From Lachnospiraceae bacterium OF09-6 (GTDB taxonomy: Bacteria; Bacillota; Clostridia; Lachnospirales; Lachnospiraceae), in assembly GCA_003435055.1 (NCBI GenBank), contig QUMM01000005.1, positions 1 to 64,000 on the forward strand: a stretch of DNA of 64,000 bases, given 5' to 3'. Shown here piece after piece: positions 1-7,453 of the stretch (within the stretch, counting starts at the first letter, position 1; each line of letters begins with the position of its first letter). The position numbers were made by a program, and so were the translations under genes. The notes beneath the pieces are model-generated. The model ran no database searches, was not told the DNA's origin, and saw only the letters and a program-made list of their open reading frames with translations.

Positions 1-110
1 CCCATGCGAAAGCAATAAGACCCCTTGAAGACGACGAGGTAGATAGGGCAGAGGTGGAAGTGCAGTAATGTATGGAGCTGACTGTCACTAATAGGTCGAA
101 GGCTTGACCT
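1..110 (+). rRNA. 23S ribosomal RNA, 3' end (partial)
   Basis: The first ~110 bases match the conserved 3' end of bacterial 23S rRNA, including the terminal segment with CACTAATAGGTCGAAGG followed by GCTTGACC. The gene starts before the window. The 3' end near 110 is estimated by analogy with known 23S ends. No 5S gene follows before the terminator at 185-212. Confidence 0.93.
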
Positions 111-184
111 GAATAGTTTGGGAAACACGGATGAAAAAAGTATTTACCGTATGCGGTTTTGAAGGTACAAAACCTTTTATTTGA

Positions 185-212
185 GATTCAGGAAAATCCT
201 GGATCTTTTTTT
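185..212 (+). terminator. Rho-independent terminator after 23S rRNA
   Basis: A nine-pair stem (185-193 with 197-205, one G-U pair) with an AAA loop is followed by a run of seven T. It lies about 75 bases after the 23S end and probably ends the rRNA operon. Confidence 0.85.
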
Positions 213-249
213 AGTTATAAAAATACCTATATAACAGAAAGACTATCGA

Positions 250-843
250 CTAAAAACCGATAGCCTTTTTTACTGCCGGAATGTCTCCGGTAAAGACGAT
301 GCCATTCATTCCCAGAGCCTGTCCGGCTGCAATATTTTCTGCAAGATCATCCAGGAAAAAGCATTCTTCTGGTTTTAGCTGATAAGTATCAAACAAATAA
401 CGATAAATGGCCGGATCCGGTTTGGCCAGTTTCAGCGGAGCAGAAAAAACGATTCCGTCAAATTCATTTAAGATGGAATAATATTGTTTGGCTACTTCTG
501 CAAAGCGGGTAGAGGCATTGGATAAAAGATAAATGGAGTAACCGGCCACTTTTAATTCGTGAATAAAGTCCCAGGTATCAGAAAGTGGATTTACATACTG
601 GAACCAGTTATCATAGAAGTCATGGGCAGTTCCCTTCAGACGATTTGGAAGAATTGCAATGGTTTCGGCTGCAACCTGATCATAATCTACAGTTCCGGCG
701 TCTAATGCAGGCCAGTTGTGAAAAATAGCATCGGACAGGATCTGGAAATCCTTTTTATTGTCAACATAATGATTTAAAATATAATCCGCATCAAAGCTCC
801 CCACCACATTTCCAAAGTCGAATATAATGTTCTTATAATTCAT
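250..843 (-). CDS. HAD superfamily hydrolase (YihX-like, subfamily IA)
   Basis: A 197-residue cytoplasmic HAD phosphatase. Motif I is FDFGNV with the nucleophile Asp9; the usual second Asp is replaced by Gly, as in the YihX-like group of sugar phosphatases. Motif II is LLSNAS near residue 107, motif III the Lys in KLAKPDP near 141, and motif IV the paired Asp in FFLDDLAEN near 167. A helical cap lies between motifs I and II. Length is typical. The substrate cannot be told from sequence; small sugar phosphates are usual for relatives. It is transcribed alone, from the promoter at 888-915, toward the rRNA terminator. Confidence 0.88.
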   Translation of the reverse strand: MNYKNIIFDFGNVVGSFDADYILNHYVDNKKDFQILSDAIFHNWPALDAGTVDYDQVAAETIAILPNRLKGTAHDFYDNWFQYVNPLSDTWDFIHELKVAGYSIYLLSNASTRFAEVAKQYYSILNEFDGIVFSAPLKLAKPDPAIYRYLFDTYQLKPEECFFLDDLAENIAAGQALGMNGIVFTGDIPAVKKAIGF

Positions 844-887
844 AACAGAGTCCCTTCCTGGATGTTACACAAATAATTTTTCGATAT

Positions 888-915
888 ATTATACCGTATT
901 CACTTTATCATACAA
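888..915 (-). promoter_or_regulatory. Promoter of the HAD hydrolase gene
   Basis: On the minus strand a TTGTAT -35 box (910-915) and a perfect TATAAT -10 box (888-893) are separated by 16 bases, about 45 bases before the start codon. Confidence 0.6.
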
Positions 916-1113
916 GTAACACTTATGTCAAAGCCGTCATTTTGGTTGCAGATAATGGAGTGAATAGTAAGCTTTTTTATCATGCCAGTATATTGTAAAT
1001 GCCTGGGGAACATGCGATAATGAAAAAAATCGTGTCTGTTCAGTGCTTTTACAGGTGTAATGCCAAAATTCAATAATCTGATGAGTAGATGAAAAAGGAA
1101 AGGATATGAGAAA

Positions 1114-2004
1114 ATGTCACATACAAGTGAAAGAGTAAGACGAGAATGGAAGATTGGAGATGCAAAGAGAGATGCAGGTCTGACTACGCCAGATGATATT
1201 CAGCGATTTGATAATATTTCCTATGGAGAGGATCTGGTCTGGAATCTTCTGGATGTTTATCGTCCAAAGAAACAGGATGGGAAATTACCAGTGATTGTGA
1301 ATATTCATGGCGGTGGCTGGGTCTATGGAGATAAAGAAATTTACCAGTTCTATGGTATGTCACTGGCGCAGAGAGGATTTGCAGTGGTGAATTTTTCCTA
1401 TCGTCTGGCTCCGGAAGCAAAATTCCCGGCACAGTTGGAGGATATCAACAATGTGATCACCTGGATGTATCAGAATGGGGATAAATACGGACTGGATATG
1501 GAACATGTATTTATGGTAGGAGATTCAGCCGGTGGACATCTTTGTGGAATCTATAGTGCAATCTGCACCAATGAGAGATATGCTATGCAGTATAATTTTG
1601 TAATTCCTAATGGGTTTATTCCAAAAGCTCTGGGATTAAATTGTGGGGTATATAATCCACTTGCAGATAACGAAGTATTGGGAAGGGAAGAGGATGAGGA
1701 CTTAATGGAAGATTTGTTGCCAGAAAATGGATCGATTAGAGAACGGGCATTGGTAAACCTGACAAATCACATCACACCTCAGTTTCCGCCGGTTTATCTG
1801 ATGACAGCAATAGGGGATTTTTGCAGATCACAGGCAAAAGTGTTGGAAGATGCTTTGAAGAAAAACGATGTGTATTATGAGTTTAAAACCTATGGAACAG
1901 AAGAAAAGCCATTATATCATGTATTTCATGTAACTATTCAGGAGACAGAAGGGCAGAAATGTAATGATGAAGAATGCGCCTTCTTTCGGAAATATTTAGT
2001 GTAA
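1114..2004 (+). CDS. Alpha/beta hydrolase (acetyl-esterase/lipase type)
   Basis: A 296-residue hydrolase of the alpha/beta-hydrolase-3 (hormone-sensitive lipase-like) group. The oxyanion-hole motif HGGGW is at 65-69 and the nucleophile elbow GDSAG at 136-140 (Ser138). Asp234 (in AIGDF) and His268 or His271 complete a probable catalytic triad. There is no signal peptide, so it acts in the cytoplasm, probably on short-chain esters such as acetylated sugars; that substrate is inference. A purine-rich ribosome site (AGGAAAGGA) precedes the ATG. It is a single-gene unit closed by the hairpin at 2030-2055. Confidence 0.88.
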   Translation: MSHTSERVRREWKIGDAKRDAGLTTPDDIQRFDNISYGEDLVWNLLDVYRPKKQDGKLPVIVNIHGGGWVYGDKEIYQFYGMSLAQRGFAVVNFSYRLAPEAKFPAQLEDINNVITWMYQNGDKYGLDMEHVFMVGDSAGGHLCGIYSAICTNERYAMQYNFVIPNGFIPKALGLNCGVYNPLADNEVLGREEDEDLMEDLLPENGSIRERALVNLTNHITPQFPPVYLMTAIGDFCRSQAKVLEDALKKNDVYYEFKTYGTEEKPLYHVFHVTIQETEGQKCNDEECAFFRKYLV

Positions 2005-2029
2005 GTTCCCTTCGTTCCTAAAACAAAAA

Positions 2030-2055
2030 GCCCCATCCAAAAGATGGGACTTTTT
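2030..2055. terminator. Bidirectional terminator
   Basis: The stem 2030-2037 / 2043-2050 has one mismatch. Five T follow on the plus strand, and a T-rich run follows on the minus strand. It can end both the hydrolase transcript and the minus-strand tRNA-Leu transcript. Confidence 0.75.
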
Positions 2056-2065
2056 AATTGAATGA

Positions 2066-2148
2066 TGCGAAGATGGGACTTGAACCCACACGGTGTAACC
2101 ACCACAAGATCCTTAGTCTTGCTCGTCTGCCAATTCCGACACTTCCGC
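2066..2148 (-). tRNA. tRNA-Leu (anticodon AAG), copy 1, acceptor stem with 1-base deletion
   Basis: This 83-base class II tRNA is identical to the copy at 3379-3462 except for one missing C in the 3' strand of the acceptor stem (TTCGC instead of TTCCGC). The anticodon stem is CAAGA/UCUUG and the loop is C-U-A-A-G-G-A, giving anticodon AAG. A long variable arm (GGUG/CACC) marks it as Leu. The deletion leaves one G of the 5' strand bulged, so this copy may be a pseudo-tRNA or contain a sequence error. Confidence 0.85.
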
Positions 2149-2159
2149 AAGCAATAAAT

Positions 2160-2188
2160 ATTATATCTATATATAGAAGAATTGTCAA
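2160..2188 (-). promoter_or_regulatory. Promoter of tRNA-Leu copy 1
   Basis: On the minus strand, perfect TTGACA (2183-2188) and TATAAT (2160-2165) boxes are separated by 17 bases, just before the tRNA. The boxes and flanking bases match the promoter of copy 2. Confidence 0.85.
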
Positions 2189-2310
2189 GAAAAAAATGGA
2201 ATTATTCACCCTCCAATTTTCCAGTTTATCGTATTATATGTATCTGAGGATTTTGACACTCCGATTTATCTATGTTATACTCACAAAAATGAAATATGCT
2301 CGGGAGGCTT

Positions 2311-3311
2311 ATGGAAAAATATAGAAAATTTTTGATTTTATCTTTGAAAATAGGTATCGGAAGTTGTGCAGCATTACATCTGGCTGAATATCTAAATCTG
2401 GAATATGCGATTTCTGCCGGGACAATCACATTGCTGACATTACTTACTACGAAATGGGAACTTTACGTTTGTCTCTTTGGCGTATTGTCACGTTTCTGTT
2501 TACGATTCTGTTAGCGCTCATTTTTTATCCGTTGATTCCGATTCCGTGGATGGCCTATGGATTACTGCTTACAGTTCTTGTTTTTTTTAGTGAACTCCTG
2601 GATCTGCGGGCAACTCTTTCTGTTAATGCAGTAGTAGCTGCTCATCTGCTTACGCAAAGGGATCATATGGGACAGGCAGTAATCAATGAATTTTTGCTGA
2701 TTTTGCTGGGCATTATTCTGGCAGTATTATTTAATCTGTTTCAAATGAATTATCGGCATAAGCAGCATATCATTTCCAATATTTCCTTAATAGAAGGTCG
2801 TCTTCAGATGCTGATGGGGGCGTTGGCTGCCTATCTTTCCAATAAAACAATGGAGCGAGATGTCTGGGCAGATATTGTCTGTCTGGAACAGGATATTCAG
2901 GGATGTGTGAAAGAAGCCTATGAATATCAAAATAACACGTTCCATTCTCATCCGGAATATTATATATCTTATTTTGAAATGCGTTATAATCAGTGTCAGA
3001 TTCTGCATAATCTACATTACGAAATGCAAAAGATCCGGACTGTGCCGGAGCAGGCGCACATCATTGCAGAATATATGTTATATCTGAGCGATTTTATTGT
3101 AGAGCACAATTTACCAGAAGCCCAGCTGCATCATTTGGAAGAAATACTGGATTCTTTTAGAGAGTCGTCATTGCCTCAAACACGTGGAGAATTTGAAAGC
3201 CGGGCCATTTTGTATCATATTATGATGGATTTGGAGGATTTTCTTCAATATAAAAGGAGATTTATTGACGGATTAGATGACCGACAATGTGAGATCTACT
3301 GGAAGTCATGA
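2311..3311 (+). pseudogene. Aromatic acid exporter-like membrane protein (ArAE_1 type), frameshifted
   Basis: Two overlapping reading frames make one protein. Frame 1 (start 2311, after GGGAGG) gives MEKYRKFLILSLKIGI and ends its meaningful part at LLTTKWE. Frame 2, open from 2454, continues with TLRLSLWRIVTF to the stop at 3311. Joined, they give about 333 residues. The N-terminal half has several hydrophobic helices, as in the aromatic acid exporter (ArAE/DUF939) family, and the C-terminal half is a soluble helical domain. The break is at about 2457-2463, where one A appears to be missing from a GGGAAACT-type stretch. It may be a true lesion or a sequencing error. It sits between the two inverted tRNA-Leu genes. 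Confidence 0.75.
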
Positions 3312-3338
3312 GAAAAATATTATAGTGTGAAAAAATAC

Positions 3339-3367
3339 TTGACAATTCCCGCGCATATGGATATAAT
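3339..3367 (+). promoter_or_regulatory. Promoter of tRNA-Leu copy 2
   Basis: Consensus TTGACA (3339-3344) and TATAAT (3362-3367) boxes with 17-base spacing stand directly before the tRNA. Confidence 0.88.
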
Positions 3368-3378
3368 ATTTCTTGCTT

Positions 3379-3462
3379 GCGGAAGTGTCGGAATTGGCAG
3401 ACGAGCAAGACTAAGGATCTTGTGGTGGTTACACCGTGTGGGTTCAAGTCCCATCTTCCGCA
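3379..3462 (+). tRNA. tRNA-Leu (anticodon AAG), copy 2
   Basis: An 84-base class II tRNA with a complete seven-pair acceptor stem (GCGGAAG/CTTCCGC), D-arm, CAAGA/UCUUG anticodon stem, anticodon AAG, long variable arm and standard T-arm. CCA is not encoded. A34 would normally be deaminated to inosine, letting the tRNA read CUU, CUC and CUA. Confidence 0.95.
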
Positions 3463-3475
3463 TATTAAAAGGTTC

Positions 3476-3497
3476 ATCCATTCGGATGGATCTTTTT
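3476..3497 (+). terminator. Terminator of tRNA-Leu copy 2
   Basis: A six-pair stem (3476-3481 / 3486-3491) with a four-base loop is followed by CTTTTT, 14 bases after the tRNA. Confidence 0.7.
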
Positions 3498-3595
3498 ATG
3501 TATCGATTTGTTTAGACAGGTATTTCATTTGTGACCTCAATACAAGCGTTAATATAACCGCGGAAAAGAAGCAAAGAAAAAGTTAAAAAAAGTGG

Positions 3596-3624
3596 TTGAC
3601 TTTTTAGAAAGTCCATTGTATACT
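3596..3624 (+). promoter_or_regulatory. Promoter of tRNA-Leu(CAG)
   Basis: TTGACT (3596-3601) and TATACT (3619-3624) boxes are separated by 17 bases, 37 bases before the tRNA. Confidence 0.8.
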
Positions 3625-3661
3625 AATAAACGTGCTAAGGAACACGAAGCACATAAGAAAT

Positions 3662-3746
3662 GCAGGAGTGGCGGAATTGGCAGACGCGCAGGCTTCAGGT
3701 GCCTGTGGTCGTTAAGACCGTGTGGGTTCAAGTCCCATCTCCTGCA
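3662..3746 (+). tRNA. tRNA-Leu (anticodon CAG)
   Basis: An 85-base class II tRNA. The acceptor stem is GCAGGAG/CTCCTGC, the anticodon stem CAGGC/GCCUG and the loop U-U-C-A-G-G-U gives anticodon CAG. The long variable arm (GGUC/GACC) is typical of Leu. It is followed by a T run at 3748-3755. It reads CUG codons. Confidence 0.95.
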
Positions 3747-3841
3747 TCTTTTTTTTGCTTTACAGAGATTATCTGTTTGCCGGATGACTGGAATTTACGC
3801 TTTTGGACGATTACAAATTTATATTTGATTCTAAGACTAAT

Positions 3842-3876
3842 AAATGCTATACTTCAAGATAGCATTTATTTTTTTC
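3842..3876 (+). terminator. Terminator before apt
   Basis: A perfect nine-pair stem (3842-3850 / 3859-3867) is followed by a long T run. It separates the tRNA unit from apt. Confidence 0.85.
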
Positions 3877-3920
3877 ATAATAATTAAATTAGGAATCTTT
3901 TTGGAGTGGAGGAGAAACAA

Positions 3921-4448
3921 ATGAAGAAATCTGTGGAAGAATATGTAAGAAGTATCCCTGATTTCCCGGAACCGGGGATTATTTTCCGTGATATTACAAG
4001 TGTACTGCAGGATGCAGAAGGTCTGCATATGGCGATTGACGAGATGCAGGCGCTGATTGATGCAGATAAGGTAGATGTGATCGCAGGTACAGAATCCAGA
4101 GGATTCATTTTTGGAGCTCCGATTGCTTACAATTTACACAAGCCATTTGTTTTAATTCGAAAAAAAGGTAAACTTCCTTGTGAGACCGTTTCACGTTCCT
4201 ATGATCTGGAATATGGTACAGCCGAGATTGAGATGCATAAGGATGCTATTAAGCCAGGACAGAGAGTAGTGGTCATTGATGACCTTTTAGCTACGGGTGG
4301 AACTCTGGAAGCATGCAACAAGCTGATTGAAGAACTGGGTGGAGTTGTAGCGAAGAATGTATTCCTGATTGAACTGGCCGGTTTAAAGGGAAGAGAAAAG
4401 TTAAAGGATTATGAAGTAGCATCCGTAATCCGTTATGACGGAAAGTAA
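3921..4448 (+). CDS. apt: Adenine phosphoribosyltransferase
   Basis: A 175-residue purine salvage enzyme that makes AMP from adenine and PRPP. The PRPP-binding motif VVVIDDLLATGGT lies near residues 114-126, and the N-terminal PDFPEPGIIFRD is characteristic of Apt. The ATG at 3921 is chosen because GGAGGAG precedes it at normal spacing; the upstream in-frame ATG at 3906 has no ribosome site. rel follows 39 bases downstream, a common pairing in Firmicutes that links purine salvage with (p)ppGpp metabolism. Confidence 0.96.
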   Translation: MKKSVEEYVRSIPDFPEPGIIFRDITSVLQDAEGLHMAIDEMQALIDADKVDVIAGTESRGFIFGAPIAYNLHKPFVLIRKKGKLPCETVSRSYDLEYGTAEIEMHKDAIKPGQRVVVIDDLLATGGTLEACNKLIEELGGVVAKNVFLIELAGLKGREKLKDYEVASVIRYDGK

Positions 4449-4487
4449 AAGTTCCGGAAAAGAAATCCAGATTTAGACGGTGATTAG

Positions 4488-6803
4488 ATGAATAACACAG
4501 AGAACACAACAAAACTTGAAGAAATCAAAAAAGTGGAAGCCAGTGTGAAAAAGATGGAAGATTTCACAGATCCGGAGGAACTGCATCAGGAGCTGCTGGC
4601 AGGAATTCGGAAGTACCATCCGTCTGCAGATTTGTCTTTGATTGAGAAAGCCTATCAGGTAGCGGCAGAAGCACATAAGGATCAGAAAAGAAAGTCCGGT
4701 GAGCCTTATATCATTCATCCGTTATGTGTAGGCATCATTCTTGCAGATCTGGAGATGGATAAAGAGACCATTGCAGCGGGACTGCTTCATGATGTAGTAG
4801 AAGATACCGTCATGACCTATGACGAGATTAAAGAAGAGTTCGGAGAAGAAGTGGCACAGCTGGTAGATGGTGTTACCAAGCTGGGACAGCTGAGCTATTC
4901 AGCAGATAAAGTAGAAGTTCAGGCTGAGAATTTACGAAAAATGTTTCTGGCTATGGCGAAGGATATCCGTGTCATTATTATCAAGCTGGCGGACCGCCTG
5001 CATAATATGCGTACGCTGAAGTACATGCGCCCGGAAAAGCAAAAGGAAAAAGCCAGAGAGACCATGGACATTTATGCGCCGATTGCACAGCGGCTTGGTA
5101 TTTCCAAGATCAAGGTAGAACTGGATGACCTTTCTCTGAAATATTTGCAGCCGGATGTCTATTATGATCTGGTGGAAAAGATTGCATTGCGTAAAACAGA
5201 GCGTGAGAAGTTTGTTCAGAGTATTGTAGATCATGTGAAAAAGCATATTGACGAGGCAGGGATCAAGGCACAGGTAGATGGAAGAGTGAAACATTTCTTC
5301 AGTATCTATAAGAAAATGGTGAATCAGGACAAGACACTGGATCAGATCTATGACCTGTTTGCAGTTCGGATTATTGTGGATACAGTAAAAGACTGTTATG
5401 CTGCCCTTGGTGTGATTCATGAAATGTATACTCCGATTCCGGGGCGTTTCAAGGATTACATTGCTATGCCAAAGCCCAATATGTATCAGTCACTTCATAC
5501 AACTCTGATTGGACCAAACGGTACACCGTTTGAGATTCAGATTCGTACCTTTGAGATGCATCGAACTGCAGAATATGGTATTGCAGCTCACTGGAAGTAC
5601 AAGGAGCAGTCTGATGGCAAGAAGTCAACAGGTAATCAGGAAGAAGCGAAGATGACCTGGCTGCGTCAGATTCTGGAGTGGCAGAGGGATATGTCTGATA
5701 ACAGAGAGTTTATGAATCTGTTAAAAAGCGATCTGGATCTGTTCGCAGAAAATGTATATTGTTTTACACCTGCAGGAGATGTGAAGAATCTTCCGGCAGG
5801 CTCTACACCTATTGACTTTGCATATAGCGTACATTCTGCGGTTGGTAATAAGATGGTGGGAGCCAGGGTAAATGGCAAGCTGGTGAACATCGATTATGTG
5901 ATCCAGAATGGAGACCGGGTGGAAGTCATTACTTCACAGAACTCCAAGGGACCAAGCCGAGACTGGCTGAAGATTGTAAAGAGTACCCAGGCAAAGAATA
6001 AGATTAATCAGTGGTTTAAGCAGGAACTGAAAGAGGACAATATTGTCAAAGGACAGAGTCTGTTTGCCAGCTATTGTAAGGCCAAGGGCATTGTGCAGAG
6101 TGATTTGCTTAAGCCGGAGTTTATGCAGGCAGTAATGGCAAAATACGGATTCCGTGACTGGGATTCTGTGATGGCTGCGATCGGACATGGTGGTCTGAAA
6201 GAAGGACAGGTGGGAAACCGCCTTTTAGAGGAATACAAGAAAAAACAGAAAAAAGAGCTGACCGATGCACAGGTACTGCAGGCCGTAGAGAATACCGGCA
6301 CACAGGTGCAGACAGCCGGAAAAGACAAAAACCGCAGAACACATAATAAGAGTGGAATTGTGGTAAAAGGAATTGACGATGTGGCAGTTCGTTTTGCCAA
6401 GTGCTGCAGTCCGGTACCGGGAGATGAGATCGTTGGGTTTGTCACCAGAGGCCGTGGTGTGACGATTCACCGGACAGACTGTGTGAATATGATTCACCTG
6501 CCAGGGGAGGATCGGGTAAGACTGATTGACGCAGAATGGCAGGCAGCAGGAGACATGTCCGGCAGATACCCGGCTGAGATCAAGATATTTGGAAACAATC
6601 GAACTGGACTGCTGGTAGATATTTCGAAGATATTTACAGAACGCCAGATTGATATGATAGGAGTCAATTCCAGAACCAGCAAGCAGGGAACTGCAACGAT
6701 TTCTCTTTCTTTCGAAGTAGGAAGCAGAGGAGAACTGGATTCTCTGATTGCCAAACTCAGACAGGTGGAAAGTGTAATTGATATTGAGCGAACCACCGGA
6801 TAA
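4488..6803 (+). CDS. rel: Bifunctional (p)ppGpp synthetase/hydrolase, Rel/SpoT family
   Basis: A 771-residue long Rel enzyme that makes and degrades the stringent-response alarmone (p)ppGpp on ribosomes. The N-terminal HD hydrolase domain carries GLLHDVVEDT near residue 105. The synthetase domain (about 240-350) contains DLFAVRIIV and PKPNMYQSLHTT. The TGS domain starts near VYCFTPAGDV (about 423). A zinc-finger-like region with the paired Cys of FAKCCSPVPGD lies near 640, and an ACT domain ends the protein. Length and domain order are standard, and both catalytic halves look intact. It heads the run toward aspS. Confidence 0.96.
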   Translation: MNNTENTTKLEEIKKVEASVKKMEDFTDPEELHQELLAGIRKYHPSADLSLIEKAYQVAAEAHKDQKRKSGEPYIIHPLCVGIILADLEMDKETIAAGLLHDVVEDTVMTYDEIKEEFGEEVAQLVDGVTKLGQLSYSADKVEVQAENLRKMFLAMAKDIRVIIIKLADRLHNMRTLKYMRPEKQKEKARETMDIYAPIAQRLGISKIKVELDDLSLKYLQPDVYYDLVEKIALRKTEREKFVQSIVDHVKKHIDEAGIKAQVDGRVKHFFSIYKKMVNQDKTLDQIYDLFAVRIIVDTVKDCYAALGVIHEMYTPIPGRFKDYIAMPKPNMYQSLHTTLIGPNGTPFEIQIRTFEMHRTAEYGIAAHWKYKEQSDGKKSTGNQEEAKMTWLRQILEWQRDMSDNREFMNLLKSDLDLFAENVYCFTPAGDVKNLPAGSTPIDFAYSVHSAVGNKMVGARVNGKLVNIDYVIQNGDRVEVITSQNSKGPSRDWLKIVKSTQAKNKINQWFKQELKEDNIVKGQSLFASYCKAKGIVQSDLLKPEFMQAVMAKYGFRDWDSVMAAIGHGGLKEGQVGNRLLEEYKKKQKKELTDAQVLQAVENTGTQVQTAGKDKNRRTHNKSGIVVKGIDDVAVRFAKCCSPVPGDEIVGFVTRGRGVTIHRTDCVNMIHLPGEDRVRLIDAEWQAAGDMSGRYPAEIKIFGNNRTGLLVDISKIFTERQIDMIGVNSRTSKQGTATISLSFEVGSRGELDSLIAKLRQVESVIDIERTTG

Positions 6804-6812
6804 GGAGCAGCG

Positions 6813-7442
6813 ATGGGAAAGTTAAAAATAGAACAGCGTGTCATTGGACCAGTGGCAACAAATGTTTATCTTGGAATCAACACGGAGACGAAAGAAGCAT
6901 TTCTGGTAGATCCGGCAGATCGGGCAGAAGATATTGCCCTGTGGATTACACAGGCAGGAGTAACGTTAAAAGCCATTTTGTTGACCCATGGTCATTTTGA
7001 TCATATTGGAGCTGTATCAGAATTGAAGAAACGTTTTCAGGTTCCGGTATATGCTATGGCAGCCGAAGTGGTGGTTATGGAGGATTCTACACTGAATCTG
7101 TCCTGCAACTGGGCATCTGCATTTACCGTGAAATGTGATCAGGAACTGAAAGACGAAGAAGTGATTTCCGTGGCAGGATTTGAGATAACTGCTTACCATA
7201 CTCCTGGTCATACCAAAGGGGGAGCATGCTATTATGTAGCATCGGAACGGGTGCTGTTTGCAGGAGATACCCTTTTTTATCATTCTGTGGGAAGAACGGA
7301 TCTGCCCACAGGAAGTATGGGAGAATTAAGAAGATCCGTACAGCGGCTGTTGTCCATATTGCCGGATGAGACAAGAGTACTTCCGGGACATGACTGCGAC
7401 ACCAGCATTGCCGATGAAAAAAGATATAATCCTTATAGTTAA
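6813..7442 (+). CDS. MBL-fold metallo-hydrolase (glyoxalase II-like)
   Basis: A 209-residue metallo-beta-lactamase-fold hydrolase. The zinc motif HGHFDHIG is near residues 55-62. Further metal ligands are the His of TPGHTKGG, the Asp of AGDTLF and the His of LPGHD. Family members hydrolyse thioesters such as S-lactoylglutathione; in a Clostridium relative without glutathione the true substrate is unknown. AAGGAG precedes the ATG by five bases, and the gene lies nine bases after rel. The rel-MBL-hemZ-hisS-aspS order is widespread in Clostridia. Confidence 0.92.
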   Translation: MGKLKIEQRVIGPVATNVYLGINTETKEAFLVDPADRAEDIALWITQAGVTLKAILLTHGHFDHIGAVSELKKRFQVPVYAMAAEVVVMEDSTLNLSCNWASAFTVKCDQELKDEEVISVAGFEITAYHTPGHTKGGACYYVASERVLFAGDTLFYHSVGRTDLPTGSMGELRRSVQRLLSILPDETRVLPGHDCDTSIADEKRYNPYS

Positions 7443-7453
7443 AGGAAATGAAT

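Noticed and set aside
1938..2150. Short peptide frames across the tRNA-Leu genes (also at 3262-3586 and 3549-3828)
   Set aside because: They translate tRNA sequence. The similar peptides at several places arise from the repeated tRNA, not from protein genes.
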